This document shows positions 18,102-27,296 of a DNA stretch of 64,000 bases, piece after piece. The notes beneath the pieces were generated by a model. The model saw only the letters and a program-made list of their open reading frames with translations, was not told the origin of the DNA and did not search any database. Both the position numbers and the translations under genes were made by a program. Origin of the DNA: Peribacillus alkalitolerans (GTDB lineage: Bacteria > Bacillota > Bacilli > Bacillales > DSM-1321); the NCBI RefSeq assembly GCF_010882125.1, contig NZ_JAAGVZ010000003.1, forward strand, positions 1 to 64,000. Direction: 5' to 3'. Each line of letters begins with the position of its first letter. Within the stretch, counting starts at the first letter, position 1.

Positions 18102-19187
18102 CTAGGACACACAGTCCCTCGGAATCCACCCTACTTCACCATTCTTTTTTATTAGTACATACCCGTCACAACTATTATCAATAATTGAAACTTCATCTCC
18201 AACATCTACTGACAACAAGGTAGTACTTAGATCATCTTTACAAAAGGTCCCATCCACTTTTTCAATTATGTACTCATTTTTAACCCACTGTTGTATCCCT
18301 AGATTAACATTTTCGCATAACGTAAAGTATTCTTCCTCGACTATCTGCTTAAGTTGATAGTTTGGGTAAGTGACGGTACCAGCAAAACCTCCTGAAGCAA
18401 CATAGGATTTTTGAACAATTACTATTTCTTCTAAATGATCTACATATGTATAGGCAAAAAATCCGTTTTCAACGATTAACGCGTTAAGTTGACCATCCGA
18501 CTTAATTTGATTTCCACCGTCTATACAAATCATTCTTTTATCAAGATCAATCAGGGGGTTATTATTACTAATGGCAGATGCCCGATAATTGATTACAGGC
18601 CAATGTCCAACGACCACCAGCTTACTAGCTTGATGACCTTTTTCATAGAAAGATGGTACCGATAAAGCGCACTCCAAGCTTGTTTCTTGCCAGTTTTCGA
18701 TATTATCGATTCCGGCATGTATGATTATAAAATCTTCCGTTTCAAACGCAACAGGAAGGTCCAGAAGCCAATTAATTTCCTTCGAATAATGCTCCTGATA
18801 AAAGGCATGTAAATCCTTTATGGATAAAAAGTCATCTAGACATTTACCTTGTTCCTCAAGCATTTCATTCAAAATGCTATGCTTCTGTTTTCTCATATAA
18901 TTGAGTATTCTTTCATCTTCGTTCAACACATATTGGATCAAAACATCGCAATTCCCTTGGGACACATGGACCTTAAGTGATTTTGACATCAGTTCCATGA
19001 TATACCGAACAACCCCCATACTATTTGGACCTTTTTCACACATATCCCCATTTATAAAGAGGACATCTTGCTCGGTGTATTCTATTTTGCATAAATGCCT
19101 TTCAAGGAGTTGAAGGTCTCCGTGAATATCTGAAAGTATGATGGTTCTCTTTTCATGATTTATATTCACCTTTTCAATCTTAAGCAT
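18102..19187 (-). CDS. PPP-like metallophosphatase with C-terminal SH3 domain
   Basis: The N-terminal 230 residues form a calcineurin-like phosphoesterase with metal-binding motifs SDIHGDLQLLERHL, NGDMCEKGPNS, QGNCD, IIHAGID and VVGHWP. The last approximately 55 residues (DVGDEVSIIDNSCDGYVLIKKNGEVGWIPRDCVS) look like a bacterial SH3 domain with its GxVGWxP motif. I take the ATG at 19187, because the in-frame GTG at 19196 belongs to the AAAGGGTG ribosome site. No signal peptide is visible, so the SH3 domain would be cytoplasmic, which is unusual. The substrate could be a phosphoprotein or a nucleotide. Confidence 0.8.
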   Translation of the reverse strand: MLKIEKVNINHEKRTIILSDIHGDLQLLERHLCKIEYTEQDVLFINGDMCEKGPNSMGVVRYIMELMSKSLKVHVSQGNCDVLIQYVLNEDERILNYMRKQKHSILNEMLEEQGKCLDDFLSIKDLHAFYQEHYSKEINWLLDLPVAFETEDFIIIHAGIDNIENWQETSLECALSVPSFYEKGHQASKLVVVGHWPVINYRASAISNNNPLIDLDKRMICIDGGNQIKSDGQLNALIVENGFFAYTYVDHLEEIVIVQKSYVASGGFAGTVTYPNYQLKQIVEEEYFTLCENVNLGIQQWVKNEYIIEKVDGTFCKDDLSTTLLSVDVGDEVSIIDNSCDGYVLIKKNGEVGWIPRDCVS

Positions 19188-19336
19188 AACTCTCACCCTT
19201 TGTCCCGAACTACCTTTGATCAGCCATTTTTCTTCTTCCCCTAAATATTAAATATCTCCTTACCTTTCTCCTCTAAAAATTTAAAAATGGATGATATTTT
19301 AATAGTAAAAAGATAATTGAAATAGAGCTCCTTAAT

Positions 19337-19618
19337 TTAAATATTTCTATCCTTATTTTGATTGCCCCCTAGTTTTTCTATAGGAATGGATATTCTTTTA
19401 TCGGCACTTCTCTCCATATGTCTTATAACCTTCGATTCATTCATCATCTTTTTGTCTAAAAATGTACCACAGTGATTGCATACAATTTGGGAAGATCTAA
19501 CCGTCTGTAAGCAGCTTTTACAACGGGTTTTCTTGTCACGTCCGAAATGCATCAGGAGACCTACTACACTACCCACCGCCAATAATAAAAAAATGAAAAA
19601 GCCAATTATCATAAACAC
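19337..19618 (-). CDS. membrane-anchored zinc-ribbon protein
   Basis: This 93-residue protein has one N-terminal transmembrane helix (residues about 3-27), then CKSC and CNHC separated by 11 residues, a minimal zinc ribbon facing the cytoplasm, and a polar tail. The family is unknown. An acceptable GGTGGTT lies in front of the ATG. Confidence 0.6.
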   Translation of the reverse strand: MFMIIGFFIFLLLAVGSVVGLLMHFGRDKKTRCKSCLQTVRSSQIVCNHCGTFLDKKMMNESKVIRHMERSADKRISIPIEKLGGNQNKDRNI

Positions 19619-19758
19619 AGAACCACCTCTTCCAGTATTTTTCCATCTATTTATATTTACGAGAGATATTATTATAAGTTTCGAAATTTTCTGTGATTAA
19701 CACGAAAAATCAAGCTGTCAGATTGACATCTTATCCGGAAATTTATTTCTCTATATGT

Positions 19759-19899
19759 TTACATATTACCTTTCTTCTTTTTGTATAAACTAGACGCTGT
19801 AATCCGGTTACCACAGGTATCCATGTCACACCATTTCCGTTTTTCCCCTGAAAACATTAGGGAACGATTACTTAATTGCCGCACGATTAAATGGTTTCA
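19759..19899 (-). pseudogene. remnant of a CGNR zinc-finger regulator
   Basis: On the minus strand the frame reads RQLSNRSLMFSGEKRKWCDM, then DTCGNRITASSLYKKKKG and a stop. The WC-x-M-x-TCGNR signature is the C-terminal zinc finger of CGNR-domain (ABATE) transcription regulators. A TGA upstream in the same frame removes the N-terminal two thirds, and the frame has no plausible start. It is too short for a functional protein. The other parts of the 19619-20026 gap hold no gene. Confidence 0.65.
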
Positions 19900-20026
19900 A
19901 TATAAAGTTGTTGAATCACCAAGATGAAATTGAATTAGATTAGCAATCTTGAATCTAGCTCCCAAAATAAAAGGTGGGCCGAGTTTAGTTTTCGGTCCAC
20001 CTTTTTACAATTAATATGGGGGTGAT

Positions 20027-21094
20027 TCAAATAGTCTCTTCAATCTCATTCAGAAGCGTTATTAATGCATCGTCTTTCTTAGAAATCCTCATATTGTTTT
20101 TGTATACTTCACGTTTTTCTTTCAAGATTTCTAAATGAGAAATCAATGAATCGTAAGTTAGGTTCTCTTCTTCTATTGTAAGTGCATATCCTTTCTCTTT
20201 AAAAGACTCGGCATTTAATATTTGATCGCCTCGACTTTGCTGTTTACTTAAAGGGATGATGAGCATCGGGATCCTTAATGCCAAGAATTCGAAAATAGCG
20301 TTTGAACCTCCACGTGTAATGACGAGATCTGTAGCAGCCAAAATATCTGCAAGCTCTTCATGGACATATTCGAATTGCTTATACCCAGGCAGCATTGTAA
20401 GCGAGCTATCCAAGTTATTTTTTCCACATAGATGTACTACTTGATAGCTCTTTAGAAGATGGTCCAAAGAAGCCCTTACAGTTTCATTAATTTTTTTAGC
20501 TCCCAGACTACCACCCATTATTGTTAGGATAGGTAGTCGATCATTAAATCCAAGAAACTTTTTTCCTTTGTCAGCTGTACCTTGGATTACCTCTCTTCTA
20601 ATCGGAGAGCCAATGGCCTGTGTTTTGCTTTGAGGGAAGTAATTCTTGGTCTCATCAAAGGACGTAAATATTTTAGTGGCAAACCGCTGCGATATCTTAT
20701 TTGCCAATCCTGGTGTCATATCACTCTCGTGTAGAAAGATTGGGATATTCAATGACTTCGCTGCAATCACCACTGGAACTGAAACGAATCCACCTTTCGA
20801 AAAAACCAAATCAGGCTTTAATTTTCTCAAAACTCCTCTAGCTTCAAAACACCCTTTCAGGACTCGAAACACATCCACTACATTTTCAAAATCGATATAC
20901 CTTCTAAGCTTCCCACTGCTAATTCCATGATAGGGAATGTTAATTTTTTGAATCAGTTCCTTTTCAATCCCTTTTTTAGAACCGATATAATGAATATCCC
21001 AATCTTTACACCTGATTTCTTGGATTATGGCAATGTTTGGTGTCACATGACCAGCGGAACCTCCGCCTGTGAAAACAATGGTTTTTTCCGACAT
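20027..21094 (-). CDS. MurG-like UDP-GlcNAc transferase
   Basis: GT28-type glycosyltransferase of 355 residues using UDP-GlcNAc; MurG adds GlcNAc to undecaprenyl-PP-MurNAc-pentapeptide (lipid I) on the inner face of the membrane. It shows TGGGSAGHVTPN at the N-terminus, FSKGGFVSVPVVIAA, the donor-site ITRGGSNAIFEFLAL and GGSLGAKKINE. I start at the ATG at 21094, which has TAGGAGG in front; the open frame runs 46 codons further upstream without family similarity. The gene stands outside the usual mur/div cluster, so it is probably the second MurG paralogue seen in several Bacilli. Confidence 0.85.
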   Translation of the reverse strand: MSEKTIVFTGGGSAGHVTPNIAIIQEIRCKDWDIHYIGSKKGIEKELIQKINIPYHGISSGKLRRYIDFENVVDVFRVLKGCFEARGVLRKLKPDLVFSKGGFVSVPVVIAAKSLNIPIFLHESDMTPGLANKISQRFATKIFTSFDETKNYFPQSKTQAIGSPIRREVIQGTADKGKKFLGFNDRLPILTIMGGSLGAKKINETVRASLDHLLKSYQVVHLCGKNNLDSSLTMLPGYKQFEYVHEELADILAATDLVITRGGSNAIFEFLALRIPMLIIPLSKQQSRGDQILNAESFKEKGYALTIEEENLTYDSLISHLEILKEKREVYKNNMRISKKDDALITLLNEIEETI

Positions 21095-21236
21095 ACGGCC
21101 TCCTAAAATGTTTCCTCCATATATTATATTTCCGTCTTCTTTTAGAACTTCATACTGATAACAATCGTCCCTATGTTCAAACTCATTCCAATAAAACAAA
21201 AACATACGATGCATTTCAAGTGTATCGTTCAAATTA

Positions 21237-21776
21237 TTAGTCGTTAGGATTAATTATAGCCAAAACCTGATGGTCTTCCCATTTCCCGTTTATTTTCACG
21301 TTCTTGATGGCAATGCCCTCTTTATGGAACCCAGCTTTTTCAAGGACGCGAATAGAACCAATATTATGGGGCATTACACCGGCTTCTATCCTATGTAAAT
21401 TTAATTCATTAAAAGCATAATCAACAATTAACTGTGCAGCCTCAGTAGTGTACCCTTTACCATTAAGGCTATTATCCAAAAAGTATCCAATGAAGGCACT
21501 TTGCAAGGAACCTCGAATGACCTGGAAAAGATTGATGGTACCAATCAATTCATCAGTTTCATTAAGGAAAATACCGAAGAAATAATCCTCATCTCTTTTC
21601 ATTCGGTCTGCATAAGTTTGGATTCTCTCTAATTGTCCTTCTATTGTATAGTAGTCAGAGTTGCGTCCCATGGAAAACTTTTCAAAGAATTCCCTGTTCT
21701 CCATTTGTAGAGCTAAACTAGCTGATGCATCTTCAGCAAGTAATTGTCTTATATGTATGTTCCTACCTTTTTTCAT
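21237..21776 (-). CDS. RimJ/RimL-type GNAT acetyltransferase
   Basis: This 179-residue N-acetyltransferase has the RimL-like pattern FGIFLNETDELIGTINLFQV, IGYFLDNSLNGKGYTTEAAQL (acetyl-CoA loop) and AGVMPHNIGSIRVLEKAGFHKEG. Such proteins acetylate ribosomal protein termini or small molecules. It lies 4 bases before the upstream extension of the MurG-like frame, so the two are probably co-transcribed. Confidence 0.88.
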   Translation of the reverse strand: MKKGRNIHIRQLLAEDASASLALQMENREFFEKFSMGRNSDYYTIEGQLERIQTYADRMKRDEDYFFGIFLNETDELIGTINLFQVIRGSLQSAFIGYFLDNSLNGKGYTTEAAQLIVDYAFNELNLHRIEAGVMPHNIGSIRVLEKAGFHKEGIAIKNVKINGKWEDHQVLAIINPND

Positions 21777-21804
21777 GGTTAAAATTCCCCCTTCTCATTT
21801 CTTT

Positions 21805-21900
21805 TTACTCATAAACTCTCTTTTTCAACTCGGTAATTTCATCCTCTAATTTTTCTATCCTCCGATTAATCATATAAAATGTAGACACAAATGCAACCAC
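21805..21900 (-). pseudogene. small membrane/coiled-coil protein with damaged start
   Basis: The minus strand encodes VVAFVSTFYMINRRIEKL, then EDEITELKKRVYE and TAA: one hydrophobic helix followed by a short coiled coil, a common layout for Bacillus membrane peptides. The in-frame codon before IIII is TAA, immediately upstream of the hydrophobic segment, so the normal start is cut off. Only a GTG at 21898-21900 remains. Probably a nonsense or frameshift relic; low certainty. Confidence 0.3.
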
Positions 21901-21999
21901 TATGATAATTATTTAACCTAACCCAATATCTCCCTTTCTTTACTCCAACCTATAATTATCAGATAATTAAAGCAAAGACCAAACGAAAGGGTGATACTA

Positions 22000-22350
22000 A
22001 TGATTACTCCTATCTTCCGGATATTTGATGTTGATAAAGCTATTTCATTTTATTGTGAGTTTCTTGGATTTAATCAGGATTGGGTCCATCAGTTTGAAGA
22101 GAATATGCCGAAATATATTCAGGTTACATTTAATGATGCAATCATTCACTTATCTGAACATCACGGTGATGCTTCCCCTGGAAGTGCGATTCGTTTTAAA
22201 ATGGCTAACTTGAAAGACTATAATGCTTCACTACTAAATAAGGACTACCCTTATGCAAAACCTGGATTACAAAAGACTCCCTGGAACACTCTTGAAATGA
22301 CATTAACTGATCCTTTTTCCAATAGAATTATCTTTTACGAAAATATATAA
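22000..22350 (+). CDS. glyoxalase/bleomycin-resistance superfamily protein
   Basis: This 116-residue vicinal-oxygen-chelate fold protein has TPIFRIFDVDKAISFYCEFLGF at its start and IHLSEHHGDASPGSAIRF and TDPFSNRIIFYE later, as in VOC proteins annotated as glyoxalase/bleomycin resistance. The metal-ligand His and Glu positions are partly present. I use the ATG at 22000, because the GTG at 21991 is in its AAAGGGTG ribosome site. Substrate unknown. Confidence 0.8.
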   Translation: MITPIFRIFDVDKAISFYCEFLGFNQDWVHQFEENMPKYIQVTFNDAIIHLSEHHGDASPGSAIRFKMANLKDYNASLLNKDYPYAKPGLQKTPWNTLEMTLTDPFSNRIIFYENI

Positions 22351-22488
22351 AACTCTTTTTCATTTAAGCATGATCTCTTTCAATTTTAAGGAATATTGTA
22401 GTTCCCTTGTATTTCAAGTGCATAATGGACTACCTCCATTCAAAATTGCTCTTTTACATTATTTTACCATCCTTTCCTGATTTTGAAT

Positions 22489-22531
22489 AAAAAAGAGAGT
22501 GACCTGTATTTACAAATTACAGGTCACTCTC
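22489..22531 (-). terminator. terminator of the pst operon
   Basis: Arms GAGAGTGACCTGT/ACAGGTCACTCTC followed by TTTTTT on the minus strand, 11 bases after the pstA stop. It closes the operon without room for pstB. Confidence 0.9.
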
Positions 22532-22541
22532 AAAAGCTTCT

Positions 22542-23432
22542 TTAACCTTTTAACTTAAATTTTTTGATCCATAGCGGAATTCTCAATGAAGAGCTAATCA
22601 ATAATATGATTAAAACCAATACTGCCGCTGATTTATCAGCAATCTCCTTGGCATCTTCAACCAACGCTTCTGATTGTACATACCATAAATGAACTGGTAA
22701 TGTCGCACCTTGTGAAAAAAGATTGAAATCCCACATTTTATCTGATGCACTTGTTCCTCCGGCTAACAGGATAACAGCTGATTCACCGAATGCTCGACAT
22801 GCGGCAAGACTAACACCCGTTAGAATTCCAGATAATGCGGCAGGAATGACGATTTTAATAATCGTTTTTGATTTGGTAGCCCCTAGTGCATAAGATGCTT
22901 CCCTTAAGTCATTGGGCACTGCCTGTATGGCTTCCTCTGTCACACGAGTAATAATTGGTAGATTCAAAAGAGATAGAGTAACTGCTGCGCCTATTATCGT
23001 CAGTCCTACCTCAAAGACATCCACGAATAATACGTACCCAAATAGTCCAAACACAATGGATGGCACGGATGCCAAGCCTTCCACGCAAGTACGGATGAAT
23101 TCGGTCATGCGATTGTTCGGTGCATATTCGGCTAAATATATTCCCGATCCAATACCAATAGGCAGAGAAATGACCATTGCGATGATCAATACATAAAAGG
23201 AACTAAATAAAAAAGGACCGATTCCTCCACCTGCCTCTAGCTCACTTGGTAAACCTATTAGGAAATCAAAAGAAATGTGAGACAAGCCTTTTGATAATAT
23301 TCTAATCAATAATAACAGGATGATGGCTACAACGAATAGTGAAATGAACCAAAGAACAAAGGTAAATAATTTATCCGCAATTCGATTGGCAACCCCATTT
23401 TTTGCATTATTTCTGAAGCTCATATCCTTCAT
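22542..23432 (-). CDS. pstA: phosphate ABC transporter permease PstA
   Basis: This 296-residue membrane protein has six predicted helices and the MetI-type permease loop DLREASYALGATKSKTIIKIVIPAALSGILTG. It forms the membrane channel with PstC. The start overlaps the pstC stop by 4 bases. A strong terminator follows; the ATPase gene pstB that normally comes next is not in the window. Confidence 0.93.
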   Translation of the reverse strand: MKDMSFRNNAKNGVANRIADKLFTFVLWFISLFVVAIILLLLIRILSKGLSHISFDFLIGLPSELEAGGGIGPFLFSSFYVLIIAMVISLPIGIGSGIYLAEYAPNNRMTEFIRTCVEGLASVPSIVFGLFGYVLFVDVFEVGLTIIGAAVTLSLLNLPIITRVTEEAIQAVPNDLREASYALGATKSKTIIKIVIPAALSGILTGVSLAACRAFGESAVILLAGGTSASDKMWDFNLFSQGATLPVHLWYVQSEALVEDAKEIADKSAAVLVLIILLISSSLRIPLWIKKFKLKG

Positions 23433-24364
23433 CGCATATCACCTTTTGTTCGAATTCTTCTCACAATTAAAATCATGCTAATTGAAATTAACAATAATAA
23501 AAACGCCATCATGTACAGTGCATAACTCCAAGTGCTGTCAAACTGGACATCTAAGATTTGCATCACAATATTACTCGTTAAGACTGAGGTTGGAGTCAAT
23601 AATGTTTCTGGTAATTGAGCCGTGTTACCAATCACCATGACTACTGCCATAGTTTCTCCGAGTGCACGTCCCATCCCTAAAATAATGGCAGTCATGATAC
23701 CTGGTTTTGCAGCCGGGATCACAACCTTTGCAATCGTTTGAAAGCGAGAGCTGCCTAATGCATAGCTTGCTTCCCTAAGTTCAACCGGAACTGCAGTAAT
23801 TGCATCATCGCTGATTCTGGCGATGGTAGGTAAAACCATTAACGTAAGTACAAGAGCTGCCGCAAGCAAGCCATCACCCATAATAGCTCCCGTAATTTTT
23901 ATCAAGAATGGAATCAAGATGGTCAGACCTAAGTATCCGTATATAATGGAGGGGATTCCAACCAAAAGATCAAGAATAGGTCGAATGATTCGTTTCAGCC
24001 AATCTGGCGCAACTTCCACGATAAAAATAGCAACTCCCAAAGACAGCGGAATCGCGAATACCATCGTCACAGCGGTCAATGACAAAGTACCAAGGATGAA
24101 GATGGCAGCACCATACTTCTCTGAATATGGATCCCAAGTAGTCGAGAAAAAATATTCTTTTAAAGACACGTCTTTAAAAACGATTAAGCCTGTTTTACCT
24201 ATAAATACGACGATGGATAATAAGACCACACCAAGTAATAGAGCGCTAACCAGACACATTATCTTAAAGGCAGTATTAGAAAAATACTTCATGCTTGTTT
24301 TTTTACGAAGTAAGCTATTTATTGATAAATGATGATTCTTGATTTCGTGTTCAAGTTTAGCCAT
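23429..24364 (-). CDS. pstC: phosphate ABC transporter permease PstC
   Basis: This 311-residue permease has the PstC-like N-terminal extension, GAAIFILGTLSLTAVTMVFAIPLSLGVAIF and the EAA loop ELREASYALGSSRFQTIAKVVIPAAKPGI. It is the partner of PstA. It follows pstS after a hairpin (24387-24411) that may lower its expression relative to the binding protein. Confidence 0.93.
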   Translation of the reverse strand: MAKLEHEIKNHHLSINSLLRKKTSMKYFSNTAFKIMCLVSALLLGVVLLSIVVFIGKTGLIVFKDVSLKEYFFSTTWDPYSEKYGAAIFILGTLSLTAVTMVFAIPLSLGVAIFIVEVAPDWLKRIIRPILDLLVGIPSIIYGYLGLTILIPFLIKITGAIMGDGLLAAALVLTLMVLPTIARISDDAITAVPVELREASYALGSSRFQTIAKVVIPAAKPGIMTAIILGMGRALGETMAVVMVIGNTAQLPETLLTPTSVLTSNIVMQILDVQFDSTWSYALYMMAFLLLLISISMILIVRRIRTKGDMR

Positions 24365-24386
24365 AAAACCTCCGAAAATTAACTGA

Positions 24387-24411
24387 ATGCCAGCCCAATA
24401 TGGACTGGCAT
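24387..24411 (-). terminator. intercistronic hairpin pstS-pstC
   Basis: Arms ATGCCAGTCC/GGGCTGGCAT (one G:T pair) without a clean T-run, between pstS and pstC. It is likely a partial terminator or an mRNA 3' stabiliser allowing more PstS than permease. Confidence 0.5.
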
Positions 24412-24442
24412 CTTTTATTGAGAGAGAGGGGAAAAACAGAGA

Positions 24443-25309
24443 TTATTTTACTTTACTGATTGGAACGAACTTTAATGTTTTTAATGAACCATTTTGGAAT
24501 TTGCTGCTTTGCATATATTTGATAAATGCTGCTGCAGCACCTTTAGGCTCGCCTTTTGTTAAAAGGTAACCATAACCCCAAACCGTATATTTACCATTGA
24601 TTACGTTATCAACTGTTGCAGGGACACCATTGTAAGCCAAAGCCTTAATATTCCCTTTTACATAAGCTAGGTCTGTGAAGCCAATTGCATTTGGATTGGA
24701 TTCTACGGCTGAAGCCATTTCACCACTTTTACCAACTTCTTTATAATTGCCACCAGACATAAAGCTAGACCCTTTTAAAGCCTTCATCTGATAGTTTACA
24801 CGCGTACCAGAACCACTTTTTCTGTTAACAACGACGATTTCTTCATCCTTGCCACCGACTTGCTTCCAGTTCTTGATTTTTCCTGAAAAGATTTCTTGTA
24901 ATTGTTTTGTAGTCAAGCTTTTAACTGGGTTTTCTTTATTGACAATTGTAGCAAATGGGATTACCGCAATTTTATGAGCCTTTAATCCGCTGAATGCTTT
25001 AAACCCAGGAACTGATTGAGTCGCATCCCAGTCACATGCACCTAGAGTTGCAGACCCTTTCAAAACGGATTGTGGACCAGCAATGGATGAAGAACCTGAA
25101 ACGGAAATTGATACTCTTGGATTTAGCTTTGTGAATTCTTTTTTAGCCTGGTTAGTCAACGGAAGAAGAGCTGTTGATCCAGCAATGACTACCTTACCAG
25201 AAACAGATGCTGCTTCTGCTTTTTCAGTGAAGCCACCAAAAGTTAAACCAACTGTAGCCACAACCGCCATAGTTGCAACTGAAAAGCGTTTTAAAAGATT
25301 GAACTTCAT
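24443..25309 (-). CDS. pstS: phosphate-binding protein PstS
   Basis: This 288-residue substrate-binding protein has GSTALLPLTNQAKKEF, SGSSSIAGPQSVLKGSA, VVNRKSGSGTRVNYQ and IGFTDLAYVKGNIKAL, which form the phosphate-binding loops of the PstS family. The N-terminus is a classical signal peptide ending near AEA-AS, with no cysteine and no lipobox. Gram-positive PstS proteins are usually lipoproteins, so retention at the membrane would need another mechanism. It is second in an operon after a secreted stalk/propeller protein 23 bases upstream. Confidence 0.92.
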   Translation of the reverse strand: MKFNLLKRFSVATMAVVATVGLTFGGFTEKAEAASVSGKVVIAGSTALLPLTNQAKKEFTKLNPRVSISVSGSSSIAGPQSVLKGSATLGACDWDATQSVPGFKAFSGLKAHKIAVIPFATIVNKENPVKSLTTKQLQEIFSGKIKNWKQVGGKDEEIVVVNRKSGSGTRVNYQMKALKGSSFMSGGNYKEVGKSGEMASAVESNPNAIGFTDLAYVKGNIKALAYNGVPATVDNVINGKYTVWGYGYLLTKGEPKGAAAAFIKYMQSSKFQNGSLKTLKFVPISKVK

Positions 25310-25332
25310 GTTTGAAAACTCCTTTTGTTAAA

Positions 25333-27114
25333 TTATTTAGTTAATGTTTCAAAGGAACCATTCTTATAAACTAGTACTCTCTCACCAGTGTCACTTGCAA
25401 CTGTGACAGCTAGTTTTCCATCATTTGAGACATTAAAAGAAGTAAGGTCTAATGATGTTGAAACTACCTTAGTTAAGCTTTTGTTTGTTGGATTCACTTG
25501 GTAAATGGTTGATCCATTACTCTCTGCTACTAAAATCATAAGTTTTCCTAGTGAAGTTACTACTGTAGACAGAATGTCCTTGTTTGTTACAAGAGCTGTC
25601 AATTTCTGATTTTTGCCGACCATGTATAGAATTGGTGTGTTTTCACCTTCAACATCATAGCTCGTATAGACTACTGAACCATCAAGCATGAAGGCTGAAT
25701 TCGCTTTGTTGTCGATTGTATTAGATAAAATGACAGGCTTGATTTCCTTTGCAGTTAAATCTAATAGGTTTATTTGAGGCTCAGTATCTTTTAAATCGAT
25801 ATTATCGACATCCGTATTTCCTTCTGAATCAGGTGGTGTATAATTGGTTTTGCCTTCTTTTCCTACAGTGTAAATCACGTTCTTTTCATCTGCAGAAAGT
25901 TTAAGGTCTGTCTTATAGGTTAAAGAATCTGTGTATACCGTTTTAATCGCTCCGTCAGCTACACTAACTGTCGCGATGTCTTTTGTTTCTTTGCCTTTGA
26001 AGAAGTAAATTTTTTGACCATCTTTCGCCCATACAAATTCAAACTTTTCGTTATCGTCTTTTTCATTTAAAGGAGAAACCTGCTTAGATGTTAGATCCAT
26101 AAGATAGATAAAGCCTGATTCATTCGTGAATACTGCTTTTTTTCCATCAGGTGAAACTGATACTTCAGTTCCGTTAATATCTACCAAAGCTTTTTTACTG
26201 ACCGTATCTAATATGTAAGAACGAGAATCCGATTCCGTTTCATTCGTTACTAGAACCGTAGAGCCACTCACCCAATTAGGATTATAGGAGTCACCACTTA
26301 ACAAAGGCCCTTTGGCAATAAATTCACCATTTTCAGCTATTGTCTCTCCACCTAGAGCAGATACGATATCCTTTAATTCTGTGTAGACAGTCCCTTTTGA
26401 TAACAATGGGTATCCGCTAACCTTGACAGATTTTCCATTTTTCACTATGATATTTTGGTTCAAATTCATTGTGATTGTTGTACCTGTCTTAGAAATTTTT
26501 ACACTATTGTTTTTTTCTAATTTCACAGCCGCTCCGAACAATTTAGCGATATCTTGAACGGAATAAAGCTTTTTCCCGCTTAAATTGACTGCCTTTACTG
26601 ATGTTGATGTACCTTCTACGTTAAGTTTTGCCGTTTCAAATTTAATCGGACCATTTGTTGATATTAGTAAACTATTGTCTATTAATAAATCCCCGCCTAA
26701 CGCTTGCAAGAAAGTTTTCGCATCCCCAAATAGCGACTTTCCAACTAACTTAGGTGGAACCGTTAATTTAACTTTATTGCCGTTTACTACGGCAGAAGTT
26801 GAGTCTGCTTTCAAAATGATTGAATGCTTTTTACTTCCAAATGTTTTTATAGCAGTTAATGTTTTTGACTTTACGTCATATGTAACGTTTGCAGCCATAA
26901 AGCTTGCTAATTGATTTAAGGAATAAAGCTTTTGCTTCTTCGACATAGAATATTGAATTTCTTTAGCAATACCTGTAACAATGATTTTTTCTTTAAGCAC
27001 TGCTTGTGCTTGCTGCACAGATGCTGCTTCTACACTTCCTAGTAAACTAGGTGTATAAGCGCTTCCAACTAACACTGCAGAAGCAATAACCAGACTTGAT
27101 ATCGGACGCTTCAT
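25333..27114 (-). CDS. secreted stalk-domain and beta-propeller protein
   Basis: This 593-residue protein has a signal peptide (cut near VEA-AS). The first approximately 280 residues contain repeated copper-amine-oxidase-N-like stalk segments (YSLNQLASFMAANVTYD, FGDAKTFLQALGGDLLID, YSVQDIAKLFGAAVKLE, YTELKDIVSALGGETI). The remaining residues look like TolB/WD40-type propeller blades (PDGKKAVFTNESGFIYLMDL, SADEKNVIYTVG, SNDGKLAVTVASD). It precedes pstS in the same operon and the only promoter seen upstream has Pho-box-like repeats, so I infer a role in phosphate starvation at the cell surface. No enzymatic motif is visible. Confidence 0.8.
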   Translation of the reverse strand: MKRPISSLVIASAVLVGSAYTPSLLGSVEAASVQQAQAVLKEKIIVTGIAKEIQYSMSKKQKLYSLNQLASFMAANVTYDVKSKTLTAIKTFGSKKHSIILKADSTSAVVNGNKVKLTVPPKLVGKSLFGDAKTFLQALGGDLLIDNSLLISTNGPIKFETAKLNVEGTSTSVKAVNLSGKKLYSVQDIAKLFGAAVKLEKNNSVKISKTGTTITMNLNQNIIVKNGKSVKVSGYPLLSKGTVYTELKDIVSALGGETIAENGEFIAKGPLLSGDSYNPNWVSGSTVLVTNETESDSRSYILDTVSKKALVDINGTEVSVSPDGKKAVFTNESGFIYLMDLTSKQVSPLNEKDDNEKFEFVWAKDGQKIYFFKGKETKDIATVSVADGAIKTVYTDSLTYKTDLKLSADEKNVIYTVGKEGKTNYTPPDSEGNTDVDNIDLKDTEPQINLLDLTAKEIKPVILSNTIDNKANSAFMLDGSVVYTSYDVEGENTPILYMVGKNQKLTALVTNKDILSTVVTSLGKLMILVAESNGSTIYQVNPTNKSLTKVVSTSLDLTSFNVSNDGKLAVTVASDTGERVLVYKNGSFETLTK

Positions 27115-27211
27115 TCATATTCCCCCGTATTTTTCTTGACTTAAGACATTTCCGTGACTTTTTACCTCTTGAAAGCTAAGTGTCCACCTCCAAATTGACT
27201 AATCTGAGAGT

Positions 27212-27217
27212 ATTATA
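27212..27217 (-). promoter_or_regulatory. -10 element of the phosphate operon
   Basis: Perfect minus-strand TATAAT about 95 bases upstream of the ATG, downstream of the Pho-box-like repeats. Confidence 0.5.
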
Positions 27218-27257
27218 TTTCCAATTTATTAAGGGAATATGAATTTAACATGAAAAG

Positions 27258-27296
27258 TGTAAATTTAAATTGTTTAAATTTGTAAAACAATGTAAA
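27258..27296 (-). promoter_or_regulatory. candidate PhoP box
   Basis: On the minus strand TTTACA occurs at 27291-27296, 27281-27286 and 27258-27263, with TAAACA between them, giving a period of about 10-13 bases. PhoP of B. subtilis binds TT(A/T/C)ACA-like direct repeats of this spacing upstream of the pst promoter. The agreement with a pst operon supports it. Confidence 0.6.

Noticed and set aside
21095-21232. 46-residue N-terminal extension of the MurG-like protein
   Set aside because: The extension has no family similarity, while the ATG at 21094 has TAGGAGG and starts directly before the glycosyltransferase motif.
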